From Cymbidium sinense (taxonomy: Eukaryota > Streptophyta > Magnoliopsida > Asparagales > Orchidaceae): a stretch of 64,000 nt of DNA. Of this stretch, positions 13,011-27,059 are shown in pieces. The notes under the pieces are model-generated. The model was not told the DNA's origin. It did no database searches and saw only the letters and a list, made by a program, of their open reading frames with translations. Position numbers and translations under genes: made by a program. The DNA lies in contig CM038218.1 in NCBI GenBank assembly GCA_021442155.1, positions 62,680,474 through 62,744,473 of the forward strand, read 5' to 3'. Every line of letters starts with the position of its first letter. Position 1 is the stretch's first letter.

Positions 13011-14345
13011 AGTCCATACCAATAAGGGTCCAAAATAGACAAGTCTTATCCCTTGTTGATGCTGAACTCATCGAGAGACTCTCTCTTAACAAGGAGGTTG
13101 TTGTTGCCAAAAAGGATGATGAGTCAGATTCTAGGCAACCATTTATAGACTATCTAAATACAAGAAAACTACCTTAAGAGAAGTCATTAGCACATCAGGT
13201 GAAGCAGAGAGCACTCTCATATGCTCTCATGAATGGCACCTTATACCGGCAGTCCTTTGATCATATGTGGTTATGTTGTGACAAAACATGAAGCCCATAA
13301 GATCATGGTAGACACTCGGTTTATGTGAGCCCATCAATTGGTCGAAGATGAAAGCCAAGATCAAGAGATTAGGATACTACTAGCCTTCAATGATCACATA
13401 TTGAATGTACATAGCTAGGAGATGCCACCAATGTCAGGTAAATGGTATTGTCTTACACCAACCACCCAACATTCTACATCCAACATTGGCCTCATGGCCA
13501 TTTGAGTGTTGGGGTACCAACATATTGGGTCTAATTGATCCCCCATCTTCCAAGGGTCATCGATTCATTCTAGCTGCTGCTGACTACTTTTCTAAGTGGG
13601 TGGAGGCAACCCCACTCAAAGAGGTCACAGCTCAGCATGTACTCCTATTTTTCAGGAACCATATTATATATAAGTTTGAGGTGCCTCGATGAATTATATC
13701 TAATAATTGTAATGTATTCAAGAGCACTAAAATCAATAGATTTACCCAGAAACACATCATAGATTGGAGATATTCTACCATCTATTACTTGAGGGCAAAT
13801 GGCTTAGCAGAAGCCTTCAACAAAACTCTCATCAATATATTAAAGAAGACACTCGATGACAATAAGCGATAGTGGCATGAGCAGTTAGTTCATACAGGAC
13901 TCCAACTCAATCTACCCCATTCTCCTTAGTATATGAGTTTGACGCAGTTCTACCATTAGAAGTATAACTCCCACCATTAAAGATAGCTATGGGTAGTAAA
14001 ATCACAACGGAACAGAACATCAAGTTGTGGTTAGAAGAGCTCAAAGGTTTGGAGGAGAGACACCTCCAGGCATGCCAAAGCCTCGAGTTATGCAAAGCCA
14101 AAATGATTTAAGTTCATAATAACTTGGTCCATCCTAGAGATTTTTAAGTAGGAGAGCTTATTTTAGTTCTAAGGAGACCATTTGTTGTCTGTCAAAAGAT
14201 GGGTGGCAAGTTCGAACCCACTTGGGAAGGCCCTTTCGCCATAGAAAAGGCCTACCAAAAAGGATCTTATCAGCTTATAAATTATAAAGGAGCGCTTCGT
14301 ATGCTTCCAATCAATGGGATCTACCTAAAGAAATATTATCCATAA
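13011..14345 (+). pseudogene. E1 integrase (decayed)
   Basis: Integrase joins element cDNA to the host chromosome. The sequence shows the linker IPIRVQNRQVLSLVDAELIE, the zinc-finger CHQCQ, then LASWPFECWGTNILG, SKGHRFILAAADYFSKW and NGLAEAFNKTL, ending at NGIYLKKYYP-like sequence with TAA at 14343-14345. The catalytic triad should be D, D, E. The first site reads GTNILG (D to N) and the second, in the normal xDNGT motif, reads SNNCN (D to N); only the E of NGLAEAFN is kept. Frameshifts and stops accumulate after 13690. Both losses fit G-to-A transitions. The E2 integrase keeps all three residues. Confidence 0.9.
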
Positions 14346-14464
14346 ATCTTGTTTGAAAATAATTATAAATAAAATTTCTTTCATTTCTAATTCCATCTCT
14401 TCATATTGGTTGGAAATATCTTTGCTTGTGAATCCACCATGACATGTTTAGGGTGGATATAAGA

Positions 14465-14479
14465 AACCCAAGCGACGTC
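14465..14479 (+). repeat. PBS-complementary motif, diverged copy (E1 tail)
   Basis: AACCCAAGCGACGTC, 120 bp after the pol stop. A shorter related copy, CAAGCGGCATC, sits at 15609-15619. It is one of a set of tail motifs complementary to the E3 primer-binding site; the best copies are in the E0 and E2 tails. Confidence 0.55.
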
Positions 14480-15408
14480 CTATCTTTCAATAACACAACA
14501 CCTACATAAACTACACACAACCACATGTAAAACAACCACATATATTTTGTCTTAGGCTACTTTGATGTGGGATAAGGCCCCCTACGGCATTCACTCATTA
14601 GCTACTCTAGGTCAGGCCGACATGTTACCTTGCTAGTGTGTCACCCCAGTGGTTAGTTGTTTGGTAGATGTAAGTCTACATGCTTTCTTCCTAACTTGGC
14701 CATTGCACACTAACGAGCACCTTGTTAGTTTGGTAGGCTTACTATCGGTGTAAACTACCTTATGATGATTTTGTTTAAGAGGATGTAAGCCTACAAGCTT
14801 TCTTCTTGAACTAGCCATCGTGCACTGATTGGGTTGAGTATATTTGAGGCTTAGGATAAGTCCCTCAGTGACTCCTTTCCTTCTGACTACTTCAAGTCTA
14901 GGTCTAGTCCTTACACGAGACTCCCCACTTGGTAGTCGCCTTAGGTCATTGTCTACCTTCTGGGATAGACTATCCGATGGGTTCGCTTTAGAGATGTAAG
15001 TCTACACACCTTCTCTCTAGGCTAATTATCACACACCGACGAGCACCTTAGGTTGGTTGGTTATCTTCATACTAACGGTGACCCACCCGCTGGATACACC
15101 ACTCGTGGTAGATGTAAGTCTACAAGCATTCTGTCAGAGTTGGTCACCGTATACCTATAGGCTTTCTTTTACAAGGTTTTGGATAAAGCCCCTAGCAGCG
15201 CCTCCTCTGTGGGCACTCTATTTAGATCACATTCTTAGTAACCCCATTTAGACTAGTGCTCTTGGTGGACGGTCCCCTTTCTTAGTATCCACACCAGTTG
15301 GAGAATTTATTTTCTAGACATGCGGGTTCTCCCTGGGTAACTCTCGAATGGGATTAGGCGTGATCCCCTTATTGGGTCTGCAACATATAAATAAAATTTT
15401 ATATAAAC

Positions 15409-15578
<170 letters not shown>

Positions 15579-16389
15579 ATTGAATTAGCAAAACCCCGGT
15601 ATCTTTTTCAAGCGGCATCCTATCTTTAAGGTAAGTTAAAACTCCTACAGGAATTTCACTACTTTTGAGTTGAGATAACTCCCGGTGACTCTCTGTTGTT
15701 ACCCTTAGGTCGGGTTCAACTTGTTGTGCCACCAACAAGTCACCCTGTCGGTTGTCCTTACTTTGGAAGATATAAGTCTATCACGCATTCTTTCTAGTAT
15801 GACCATTGCACACTGACGGGCAGCCTTAGGTCAGGTTCAATTTGTTGAGCTATCAACCGATCACCCTAGTGGTTCCTTGTTTAGAAAGTTGTAAGTCTAC
15901 AAGCTTTCTTCTTAACTTGACCATTGCACGCTGAAAAGTACCCCTTAGGTTGTTAAACTCTACCTCACGGCTAGTAGACTATCCTTTTGGATTTGTAAAT
16001 CTAAGATAGGACTAGGCTAATATTAGCCTCTTCTTAGTGGATCCATCACCGCGGTCCATCTTAAATGAAATTGATTGACTATTATTGAGTGATGTGAGTC
16101 CACACATTGCTCAATAGTCACCTTAGGTCGGGTTTGATTTTATGCTATCAACCGATCACCCCTGGTTCCTTATTGAAGTTATAAGTCTCATAAACTTTCT
16201 TCCAACTTGGCCTTGCACTAGAAGCAACTTAGGTTGGTTAGTCACATGATGGCCTGTAGACTATCCCTTTGGCTTTGTAAATCTAAGATAAGCCTAAGCT
16301 GATATTAGCCACTATTAGTGGGTCCATCACACACCAACAGGGTCCATTTCATAAAATCTATCATCCTTCTTCTAATGGAGTCCGATGCA

Positions 16390-16408
16390 ATATATATATA
16401 TATATATT
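16390..16408. repeat. Short (TA)n run in E1 tail
   Basis: Nineteen-base TA run between ATGCAA and TTAAATCC, a second, shorter slippage site in the same tail. Confidence 0.95.
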
Positions 16409-16962
16409 AAATCCATCTTATCCCTAGCGGATCTGAGTGCATATCTCTAACAGATGTGCCCTCCAAAACTAAATCATATCATCTCCCCAGTGGAGCATCA
16501 AATCATAAGTCAACAAATCAAATTAGATTCTCACCCCGAGTGGATGCCCCATCAATTAAATCAAATCAAATTTCTTTTCAGTGAGGCACAAATCATATCC
16601 TCTCTCCAGTGGAGCCCTCATAAAATCAAACCAAATCAAATCCCTATCTCTAGTGGATAATATGAACATGCTTCCTTAGTGGAAGGTTCATGCACTCATC
16701 CCCAGTGGATCTATTTTCCCCAAGTCATATCGAACTCAACTTTTATCCTCTATGGATAACATGAACCTGCTTCCCAATTGGAAGGTTCACATGCTTAGAC
16801 CCTCAGTGGATCATTCCTTCCTCTCTTATTCTCTTAGCATGAGTTGAGTTGCATTGCACAAAGATCTTGATTCCTTCAACATCTCGGGGTCAGGAGTAAA
16901 TTGTTTATGTTAGTGGTTGCAATCCCTCAGATGTTGTTGATCGTCTCAGTCAACATAAATAT

Positions 16963-16992
16963 GTGTGGTGCGCCTAGTTAGTTACACCACAC
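16963..16992 (+). other. Hairpin immediately upstream of E1 3' LTR
   Basis: Perfect 8-bp inverted repeat GTGTGGTG (16963-16970) / CACCACAC (16985-16992) with a 14-nt loop, ending 15 bp before the LTR. The E2 tail has a different hairpin at nearly the same distance from its LTR. A purine tract would normally be expected here to prime plus-strand synthesis, and I see none. Confidence 0.6.
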
Positions 16993-18079
16993 CTATTGGG
17001 TTCCTTTTGTTGACCTCACTTTTGGAGTGAGCTCTCAACTTCCTCATCATATATCTAGGACTCTTGTAGACACTAAGAGCTCCTTGGTCTTAAGACTTCT
17101 AGTGATTAGGTGGAACACTAAACCTAGAAACTTAGAGAAGAGTTAGCCATAGGAATAGGTCATTTGAGATTTAGAAGACTTGCCTACCTATAGCCTTAAA
17201 CCCAATCCTTGCTTTTCCTTCCAAACCAAACTTCAAATTTCATCAATCAACTTCAAATAAAATGATTGAAACCATGATTAAATTCAAATTCCAAAACCCT
17301 TCCCAAGCCCTTTGATTTTATCTTATGGACTTAGCCTTAACCAAATTCAACCTCAATTCAATTGATTTTCTCAAATATCAAATTCAGTCTCAAATAAAAT
17401 CCAAACTCAAATTCCAAATCAAATCCATCTCCAAATGATTGGAACCCAAAATCAAATTCAAACTCCAAAATCCCTTCCTAAGCCATATGAATCACCTTCA
17501 TATGCTTAGCCAAAACTCCCTTTAAACTAAATCAAACTTGGTTGATTTCTTTATAAATCAATCATTCCTTCATTTATATTCACAAATATAAATAAAATCC
17601 AAATTCAAACCATTCATATCAAATCAAACTAAATCAAACCAAATCAAGACCCTTCTTAAGCCATATGGACCTACCTCCATAAGTTTAATCAAATCTCAAC
17701 TCAATTCAACCCAAACTCAATTGATTTCATTATAAATTAATTATTCCTTCAATTATATTCACAAATATAAATGAAACCCACCCTCAATGACCAAAATAAA
17801 TCAAACTAAATCAATTCCTACTTAGCCCTTTTACATCCTTAAATTTGGTCAAATTTTCCAAATCACCCCAAACTTAAGTGATTTTCTATGAATCATTTAT
17901 ATCTTCATTTATTTTCACAAATATAAATGAAATATAAATCCAAATAGCCAAAACCAAACCCAAATCAATCCTAATTTTAGCCTTTTTAGCCAATTTCTTC
18001 AACTTGGCTAAATGATATCCAAATCAACTCAAACCCATGGATTTCTTCATGATTCAATCATTATTCTGAATATAAACAC

Positions 18080-19080
18080 AAACTATAATTGTCAAACCAA
18101 ATCCAAGTCAACTCAAGTCAAGCCCATGTTGACCCCTTTTGACTTGATATTATCATATGAACCAAAATCCACTTGACTCCAAACAAATTGCAATTGGCTT
18201 TATATTTCAATCCGAGGCTCATATGTGGGTTCAACTAAACTTGAATCAAGCCAAAACCAAACCAATTGACCCATTTAGGTCAACTTGACCCAAAGTGACC
18301 TAAAGATCATTTTTATCCCAAGTTCTAATCCAAATTGGGAACTAATCCCATCCAAACCCATATCATGATCAAATCATCCTAGGGTGATCCACTACCTTGA
18401 ATTGAGTCAAACCAAGTCAACTTGGTCCTTTGACCAAGTCAACCTTTAGCCCAAATGAAACCTAAACTAGCCAAAACCCACCATATACCAAATTGATTGA
18501 AACCATTGATTAAAACCAATTCATAATCAATGATTGAACATGACCAAACCCTTAATTGAGCCAAACCAAGTCCAATTGGCCATTTGACCTAAGTTGACCC
18601 AAATTGGCCTAAAAAGCCAAAATGGGTCAAATCATGATTTAATCTAAATTGATTGCAACCAATGGCTCAAGTTCATTCTAAATCACTTATTGAACTTGAC
18701 CAAAGCCATGATTGAATTTAACCAATTGGTCAACTTGACCCAACTAGCCAAATTGACCTAAAGGTCAAATTGGCCAAAATCAAATTAAACATAAATAAAC
18801 CAAACCAAAGCCAATCATTTTCAATTAACCAATTGAATATGAACCAACACTAACCCAATTTGGTCAAATTGGTCAAATTGGTCAACTTAGCCCATTTGAC
18901 CTATTTAAATCCAAATGAGCCAAAATAAAACCTAATACAAATTAATCAAAACCACTTGAACCAAAACTCTTCAAAACATCATTTGAACCTAACCCAAGCC
19001 TTGGTTTGACCCAATTTGACCAATTGGTCAACCCAACCCAACTTGAACCCAAATGAACCCATTTGACCATATAAAGCCAA
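18080..19080. repeat. TTGACC/GGTCAA array in E1 3' LTR
   Basis: Reverse-oriented counterpart of the LTR5 array, with runs such as GGTCAACTTGACCC and GACCAATTGGTCAACC. Dozens of TTGAC/GTCAA cores lie in about 1 kb. Confidence 0.7.
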
Positions 19081-21879
19081 TTCACCCCAAATCAACCCAT
19101 GGGTCCCTAGGATCTAGCCAAACCCAACCCAAATTAGCCCTATATCCTTCCCAAACTAGCCCAAATCTATGTGGGACCCAACCCAAAAGAATTGATCATT
19201 GGGCAAGCTCATTTGCATTGGATTCTTTCCATAAGGGCAAAGTCCACTTTCTCTCTCATGGACTCCAATTGCCAAATAAATAAGCCCCCCCATCACCCAG
19301 CTAACTAGAACTTGGTGGACCATGGAAACAAACCAAACCTCTCCACTCATGGTCAACCCCATACCAAATGGAAGGACCAAGCCACCCAATCTCCCATATC
19401 TTGCCTTGCTCCCCACCAGTTTCTCCACTCTGGCAGCCATGGAGTGACGGTGACCCCTCTGACATCTCGATGGTGGTGAATCAACAGAATTTTAGGGATA
19501 AATCTTGATCCATCACATTGATTGGGGTATACTCTTGATTTGGTAATTATTTACACACATTGTGAGATCCAGAAATTCAAAACTCCTAGAGCCTCAAATC
19601 GCTCCACTCATTATCCTTCCCATGCACAACCAAAATAGGGCATTCTTCCTTTGATTCAAACCCTTTCCCCACTCAACCAAACCTCTATTAAACATACATA
19701 CCCCATCACCGCACCACATCGAGCAAAACCAAATCATCCCTTGAGCTTCCAAGCCATCGAAGGTCAAAGCTTGATCAAACTTGAAGCTCCTACTTGCATG
19801 GATTAGTCTTCTGAGCGGCTCACCTCAAATCAAGGCTCTCACTCACAGGCTTCATTTACCAAACAAAGCTACCTTCCATCCACCATATTAGCTCTAGTAA
19901 TTTCCTCAAAACCATCAATTTAGAACAAAATGGTTGGTCCTTTTCAAAGGAAACTTTTATGCCATGCATTTTTTATCATTGGATGTGCTCGTCTCCTCTT
20001 CTTGATGGTGTGGGATCAATTTGATCCTAATCTAAGCTTTGGTGAGCTCAGATTGATTGGAGAAAGATGAACGGTATTCATCTTTCACCATTCATGATGG
20101 AGATAGATTACAGGTCATCCATTCAATGTAATTGGAATGGACGGTCCTGATCCGATCACGTATAGATCCCTTGATTAATCCTTCAAAATTGGTGATCGGC
20201 CGTCGATCTTAGATCGGAGTCCATGGAAAGCGTGACCATAATCGTCGACCTCGATTTGATAACTTAAATACCCAATCCCATCATGCCACTTGTGGCGTCC
20301 CAGCATGGCATTGGGGATTAAGGGTTATAATTTAATTAATTTTTAAGAACTTCTAAAATCATAACTAATCCTAAAAAAATCAAAAAATACAAATGAGGCT
20401 CATTTTGAAGATATTTTAGAGTAAAATTCATTAAAGTTATTATTAATTAAGTTTGAACAGTAATTTCAACTTAATTAAGGATTAATTAAAATTTTAATTA
20501 GCCTAATTACTCTTTGATTAATTGTCCAATTAATTTCAAATTTTCTAGAGATGTTCAAGGGAATGACCTCTACCTCCCCTTTTTTTATTGGAATTTATTG
20601 GATAGTTAATTAGGGAAATCAATGGATTAAGCATTAATTACTCCCCAACCTTAATTAGTGATAATTAAGTGAATGAATGGTCATTTAATTAATTGACTGT
20701 GCTTATTGTCCTCTGTTAATAGTGGGAAGACTTAGGGAACTTGTTTGGGTTCATTCCTTATAACCATTTCATTAAATTTCTTCATTTATTTCAAATTAAT
20801 TAAAGCTTAATTGATTAACCATTTATTAATCATTTAAAATAGAAAGGATATCTAATTGTTTCATAGCCTCATTGGATGTTTGAAATGGCTTCGGGATTGG
20901 GATTGAGGCCTCTTCCTTGATCACTTTCCCTAAGTTAATTTCATCATCCTAATTAAAAAATATAATCAAAGGATTTAATTAACCAATTAAGATTTAATTA
21001 ACCAATTAAGGTTTAATTAAATTAATTTAAAATTCATTCATTCACAACTAAATATTGTTTAATTAACTCTTGGATAGCTCTTTGGGTGTTCAATAACCTA
21101 AAGAGAGAGCTAATGAAATTATGGTTAACTCACATGTGTGAGAAAACTATAAAAGTAATTAACTGAGTCCCTTAAGCTTAACTAACTATTAATTATGAGC
21201 CAATTGCATTAAGCCCCTTTCATTTCCTAGGATCATTGCTAATTTACTTTGCATGTGGTTTCATCTCATGTTGGCTCATCATTAATTTGTTAATTAGCTT
21301 AAGGTGATGTAGCTAAGGGTTAATTAATTGAATTAATTCATACCTCAACCTAATTAAGACATAAAATCAACTTAATTGCTTTTCATTGAATCACATTAAC
21401 TCACATACGGGGAATGGGATTAGGATTAGCAAACCTCTTTCACATTTCTTAAATCAATCAAACATAAGATCAAAAATGGCTTTAAGAAACTTTGGTTTAT
21501 TTTAAATGAGTTTGTTTAATATGATTGTCCTTAGGACTTTAGATTAAATGAAATTACATGCTTGTGTTTCTTTATTTCTTTCCTATCATATAAAATATTG
21601 TATGCCACTTATATTCATGCATTCATTTCTTTCAAATTAATCAAATAAAAAAATGATTTCCTTTATCTCAATTTGCATATGTTGACTTAATTAGAAATAT
21701 GTGTGGCTATTATCACTATTAAATTTCAAATGTATTTTCAAAAGCTTATTAATGAATGATAATATAAATTGTGACTTTAGTTACGTATATATAGGAAATG
21801 CATGTGAATATAAGCTTAGCATATGAAGTGAAGTCTCTTTCTTACATTCATGTGTTGATTTGCATAAGTTTGAATATTA

Positions 21880-22260
21880 ATGGGTATATTAGTCGGGACA
21901 TTCCGGGGACATACAGCTTTAAGTATCCCCAAAGAGGTTCCAACCTCACTCCCCTGGTGCATAAAAATGGTGACGTACTCATTTGTTTTCATTCTTATGC
22001 ATCTTAACATTGGAATTTAGATATAGCTTTAATTCATCTACACAAATAAATCAATTCAATTAAATGCTACATTTGCATGGTTTCTATTCTTTTAGTTTCT
22101 TATACATCCATATGTATTTAAGAATAGTGGGTATATTAGTTCGGACAAACCGAGGATGCACAACTTTAAGTAGCCCCAAGGAGGTTCCTACCTCACTCCC
22201 TTGGTGCAGAACAATGGCATCATACTTGCTTAAAACTTTTATACATTTCAATGTGTATTT
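21880..22260 (+). repeat. Imperfect tandem duplication in E1 3' LTR
   Basis: Two related segments (about 21880-21985 and 22125-22235) share GTATATTAG..CGGACA, ACTTTAAGTA.CCCCAA.GAGGTTCC and CCTCACTCCC.TGGTGCA. This is the block duplicated in LTR4 at 9094-9625, so the region is prone to doubling. Confidence 0.7.
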
Positions 22261-24984
22261 TGCTAATGAATGAAAACCCCATTTTCTATTAAAAAGATAT
22301 GCATTCATACTTTGTTCAAATGGTTGAATTAATTAATCATATGATTTAGGGCTCTTTTCTTCTACTTTTGTATAAAAATTTAAATAGAGCTTTAAATTAA
22401 TATGACAAATTGATTCAACTAAATGAAACATCAATTCCAATTTCAAGTGTGCTAAGATACAAATTGAATGTATAGGTATGTTTAGGACTTAACCATATGC
22501 ATGCCATATATATAATGGAAAGAAATGAACAAACATGTGCTATGTGATAGTAATTCACTCCAATTAATCTTAAGATGTCTTTCTTATTGAATGAGTTTAT
22601 TTAAAGTGAACCTAGACTTAGGAGTAATTAAAACATGTAATAAGTCATTCACTAAAGGGAATTGATTAATTAATTTGCTTTAGATGTGACTTAAAGTAGT
22701 GACAAAAGAGAGTGATGCTCTCTTTCTTTCTCTTTATAACACTTAGTTATTTCATGCAGGCTGAGATAAAATGAAAGAAAACATTAAGTAAAATCTTGCA
22801 AGTCAACTAAATCACTTAATTCATAATTAATTCTCTTCATACTTAGAGAATGATAACTCTAAAGCATAGTTAGGACATACACATAAGCCTTAATACATAC
22901 ACATTAGATTAAGTCACCACTTCTAGCTTTATGTTAAGGTGGTGAATAGTTTGATGTATGTTTGTTTTACGATGTATTATTGCAGACTGGATGTTAGGGT
23001 GTATGCTTCATAGACTGGATGTTAAATAATGATTAGCCTAATAATGTTTTATGTAGGAGATTGTGCTTAAGGAAGCGCTTAAAATAAATAGAAATACTCT
23101 CTTTTGTAGGTTGCTTAACCCAAGCATGATCTATATTAAGATAGATGGACTTGGTTATCCATGTGCAGGGTGTTAAGTCCAAGTTATTCATATAACTGCT
23201 TGGGTTATATGGTGTGTTTAGCTAACACTTATTTTTCAGGTCTAGTTAGATTTACTTTTTCATTCTTTTAATGAAATTGTGCATTAGGAATTCAATTAAG
23301 TGTTATGGGGTTAAGATGAACATTGGCTAGAAGGTTTAATCCTGGGGAGCCATGTGATGCCTAGAAGCCTACCAAATCAAATGAAGTAAATCAAATGAAG
23401 AGATGGAGGGAGCATGAAGACATGAAGACCCCCATAACACTTATCATTTATAATTTATAATTATTCTTTCATATACCAGGATGTATAAGGGTAGAGCTTG
23501 GCTACCCATTTTTCTTTTTGGGTTGTACGGCGATACCCGACCACACCAGCCTATTATTCTTTCACATTAAGTTTATAAAATATTTGATGATTTATTTACA
23601 TTGTGCAATAGAAATGGTATGTATTTTCATAGTTTCTTCATGTATGATGATTTAATGTGTGGCCTATATCCGTTTAGGCTCTTAGAAAAAAAATAAACTT
23701 TTACCCCCATCACAACTCATAACTAAATTTTCTAAAATAACTCACAACATTTAAAGCCTAGGTATTAAATCAATATAATTAAAAGATTTAGCAACCCCTT
23801 AGTTGAATGTTGTATGCTTAATATCATGCATATCATATTATTTCACTCTTGCTAAGAGAGGATTTCCATCCTTACACGCTAGGGGAAGACCTAACCTTTA
23901 AGGGTCTCCCTTGTGGTGGAAAACACCTCTTTCTCTCTGATTTAGCTAATAACCCTATTTCATCATGCATTTAGGCATATAAAATTCAATATCTGTCAAA
24001 ATAAAGAGTCCAAAATTAAATAAAATTTGATGAAAATTTGCATTAAACTAAGTCATTATTCATACCACTCATGTTCTAGTATCTTAGAGAGTGGGTTTAA
24101 GGATTTTAGTTTCTTTCTAAATAATAACATCTAACCCTCTTGCAAAACATCTGACTTGACTACATATTTATAAAATATAGGAGGTTAGATGGCTGGCACT
24201 CCAGATGATTATAAGTCCAGTAGTCGGGTGGTTTACCCTCTCTTGTGGAGGTAAACAATATACCCATTTTTGCCTTAGATTTAGGTCATGCTTTGGCCCT
24301 CACTAAAGTTCCTATATTTAGGATATGACGTTGTTGTTTCCCTCAGGCTATAAGCATAAATCCTCACCTCTTAGGCATTTTCATAATCTTTTGTTATGAG
24401 ATTATAAGTCCTAGTTTTCTAATAAAATTTCAACTCAAATACATAACTCCCCTCAATCTCAAATATATAAAGCCCGACCATAAGAAAATTTGGGATGCTC
24501 ACTAGGCTCCCAAGTATCATGAGTATCCCCTACTCATCTCTTTTTTGCTTCAATAGTAAGTCCCTCCTTTTAATTTATCCCACTTGATTTTCCAAACATA
24601 GCCAATTTATTGATAGTCCTATCTTTAAATTCTTTCAAGATAATAATTGCCTGCTTTAATCAAGAGTATTCTTAAGAAACTCAACTTCCTTGGGATGTAA
24701 TTAACTATGGGGGCTTGGCCCCATAGGAACTTTAGAACCCGGTTTAAATAAACCCTACTTTATTCAGCCATGTAAAGTACAAAAAAAATCTTAGGTATAT
24801 TCAAAGACCCATCATGCCTTAGGAGTCCTTATTAGGTGATTAGGTCCATCGTAGGGTAGTGATTTCTATCTTTTGAGATAGTGTACTATTCTTTGATGTC
24901 ATACCTGATCACCTCAAGTACACCCTCATGGTGTCCCCCCCCCTCATATACACACACATCACATCCCAAAAATAGACACAACAG

Positions 24985-24999
24985 AACCCAAGCGGCATC
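24985..24999 (+). repeat. PBS-complementary motif (E0 tail)
   Basis: AACCCAAGCGGCATC, a near-perfect complement (14 of 15) of the putative primer-binding site of E3, at the start of the tail. Confidence 0.7.
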
Positions 25000-25976
25000 A
25001 TATTCTATAGCAACACAACACATACACAAACTACACACAACCACATACAAAAAAATACATATCTTTTATCTCAGGCTATTTTGATGTGGGATAAAGTCCC
25101 ATGTGGCACTCACTCATTAACTGCTCTAGGTCGGGCTGACATACTACCTTGCTAGTGTGTCACCTTAATGGTTACTTGTATAAAAGATGTAAGTCTACAA
25201 ACTTTCTTCTTAACTTGACCATTGCAAACTGACGAGCACCTTGTTAGTTTGGTAAGCCTTACTGCACAGCTGGTAAGCTATCTTATGTTGACTTTATTTA
25301 AGAGGATGTAAGCTTACATGCTTTCTTCTTAAACTAGTCATCATACATAGACTGGGTTGAGTATATTTGAGGCTTAGGATAAGTCCTCCAATGGCTCCTT
25401 TCCTCTTAACTGCTTCAAGTCTGGGTCTAGTCCTTGTACGAGACTCCCCACTTGGTAGCTGCCCTAGGTTGGATAGCACCTGTCTCACCAATGACAAACT
25501 ATCACGATGATCATTTTTGTCTACAAAGATGTAAGTCAACAAGCCTTCTTCTCATATTGATCATCCCAAACGAATGAGCACCTTAGGTTGGTTGGTTATT
25601 TGCCATGTTGATGGTGACCCACCCGGTGGATACACCACTCATGGCAGATGTACGTCTACAAGCATTTTCCAAGTTGGCCACTGTATGCCTATAGGCTTTC
25701 TATTATAGGGTTTTGGATAAATCCCCTAGAGGTACCTCCCTATGGGCACTCTATTTAGATCTCATCCTTAGCAACCCCATCTAGACACTACCTCAGTTAC
25801 TCTTCAATTGAACAATCCCCCTTTCATAGTAGCCACCCTTATTATTGGAGAATTTGTCTTATGGATAAGTAGATCCTCCCTTGGTCCAATAAGTCTGAGA
25901 CAGGACTAGGCTGATATGAGCTCCTTATCAGTGTGGTCCCTCGCATACCAACAGGGTCCACATAAATATATGAAAA

Positions 25977-26126
<150 letters not shown>

Positions 26127-27059
26127 CTTCACTTATGGATTAGGAGCAAAATCCCCAGCAGTACCTTTTCTCAAGCAGGCATTTTATCTTTAGGGTAGTG
26201 TCAACAAAAGTCCATATAAGAATTGCCTGACTACTTTTGAGTTGAGATAAGTCCCTGGGTTGGAACTCTCTCAGTAATCGCCCTTAGGTCGGGTTTGACT
26301 TATTTTGCCACCAACAAGTCGCATTTGTCCTTGCTTTGGAAGATATAAGTCTACCACACATTCTTTCCAGCACGATCGTTGCACATCAATGGGCAGCCTT
26401 AGGTCGGGTTTGATTTGTTATGCTATTAATTGATCACTCTGGTGGTTCCTTGTTTAGGAAGCTATAAGTCTACAAGCTTTCTTTCTAACTTGACCATTGC
26501 ACAACAAAAGGCACCCTTTAGGTTAGTTAGCTCTACCCTACGGGTAGACTATCCCTTTGGATTTGTAAATCTAAGATAAGAATAGGCTGATATTAGCCCC
26601 ATCTTAGTAGATCCATTGCACACCGACAGGGTCCATCTAAAATAAAATTAATCTTGACTATTCTTAATTCGATGTGAGTCCATAGCGGCATTCGCTCAAT
26701 AGGCGCCTTAGGTCAGGTACGATTTGTTGTGCTATCAACTGATCACCTTAGTGGTTCCTTATTTAGGAGGATGTAAGTCTACAAGCTTTATGCCTAACTT
26801 GACCATTGCACACCGAAAGGCACCCCTTAGGTTGGTTAGCTCTACCTTATGGCTGGTAAACTTTCCCTTTGGATTCATAAATCTGAAATAGGATAAGGCT
26901 GATATTAGCCCCTTCGTAATGGATCCATCACACAGGGTCCATTTTATCAAAATCACCATCTTTTCCTTGTGGAATACAAATTAAATCCATCTTTTCCCAA
27001 TGGAATCCAAATTAAATCCATCTTATCCCCAGTGGATTTGAGCTCATATCTCTAGCATG

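Larger units (their letters stand above)
17008..24983 (+). mobile_element. E1 3' LTR (about 8.0 kb)
   Basis: Starts TGTTGACCTCAC at 17008, right after the E1 tail, and ends ACACAACA at 24983, where sequence switches to the tail of another element. The last 55 bp align with the end of LTR1 (gtgtccc, ctca, tata, cccaaaaata). Order in element sense: start block (17008-17200), TTGACC array (about 18080-19080), GC-richer core with CTTAAATA/CCAAT (20080-20310), AT-rich TTAATTAA half (20330-22700), and a conserved end block with GGCTACTTA..GAGCTTGGCTACC (23100-24930). Being the LTR directly downstream of E1 pol and tail, it is the true 3' LTR. No host gene is seen in these 8 kb. The left target-site partner is outside the window. 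Confidence 0.85.

Noticed and set aside
17008..24983. This block as a separate insertion rather than the E1 3' LTR
   Set aside because: It starts exactly at the natural end of the tail, as in E2, and its orientation agrees with E1 pol.
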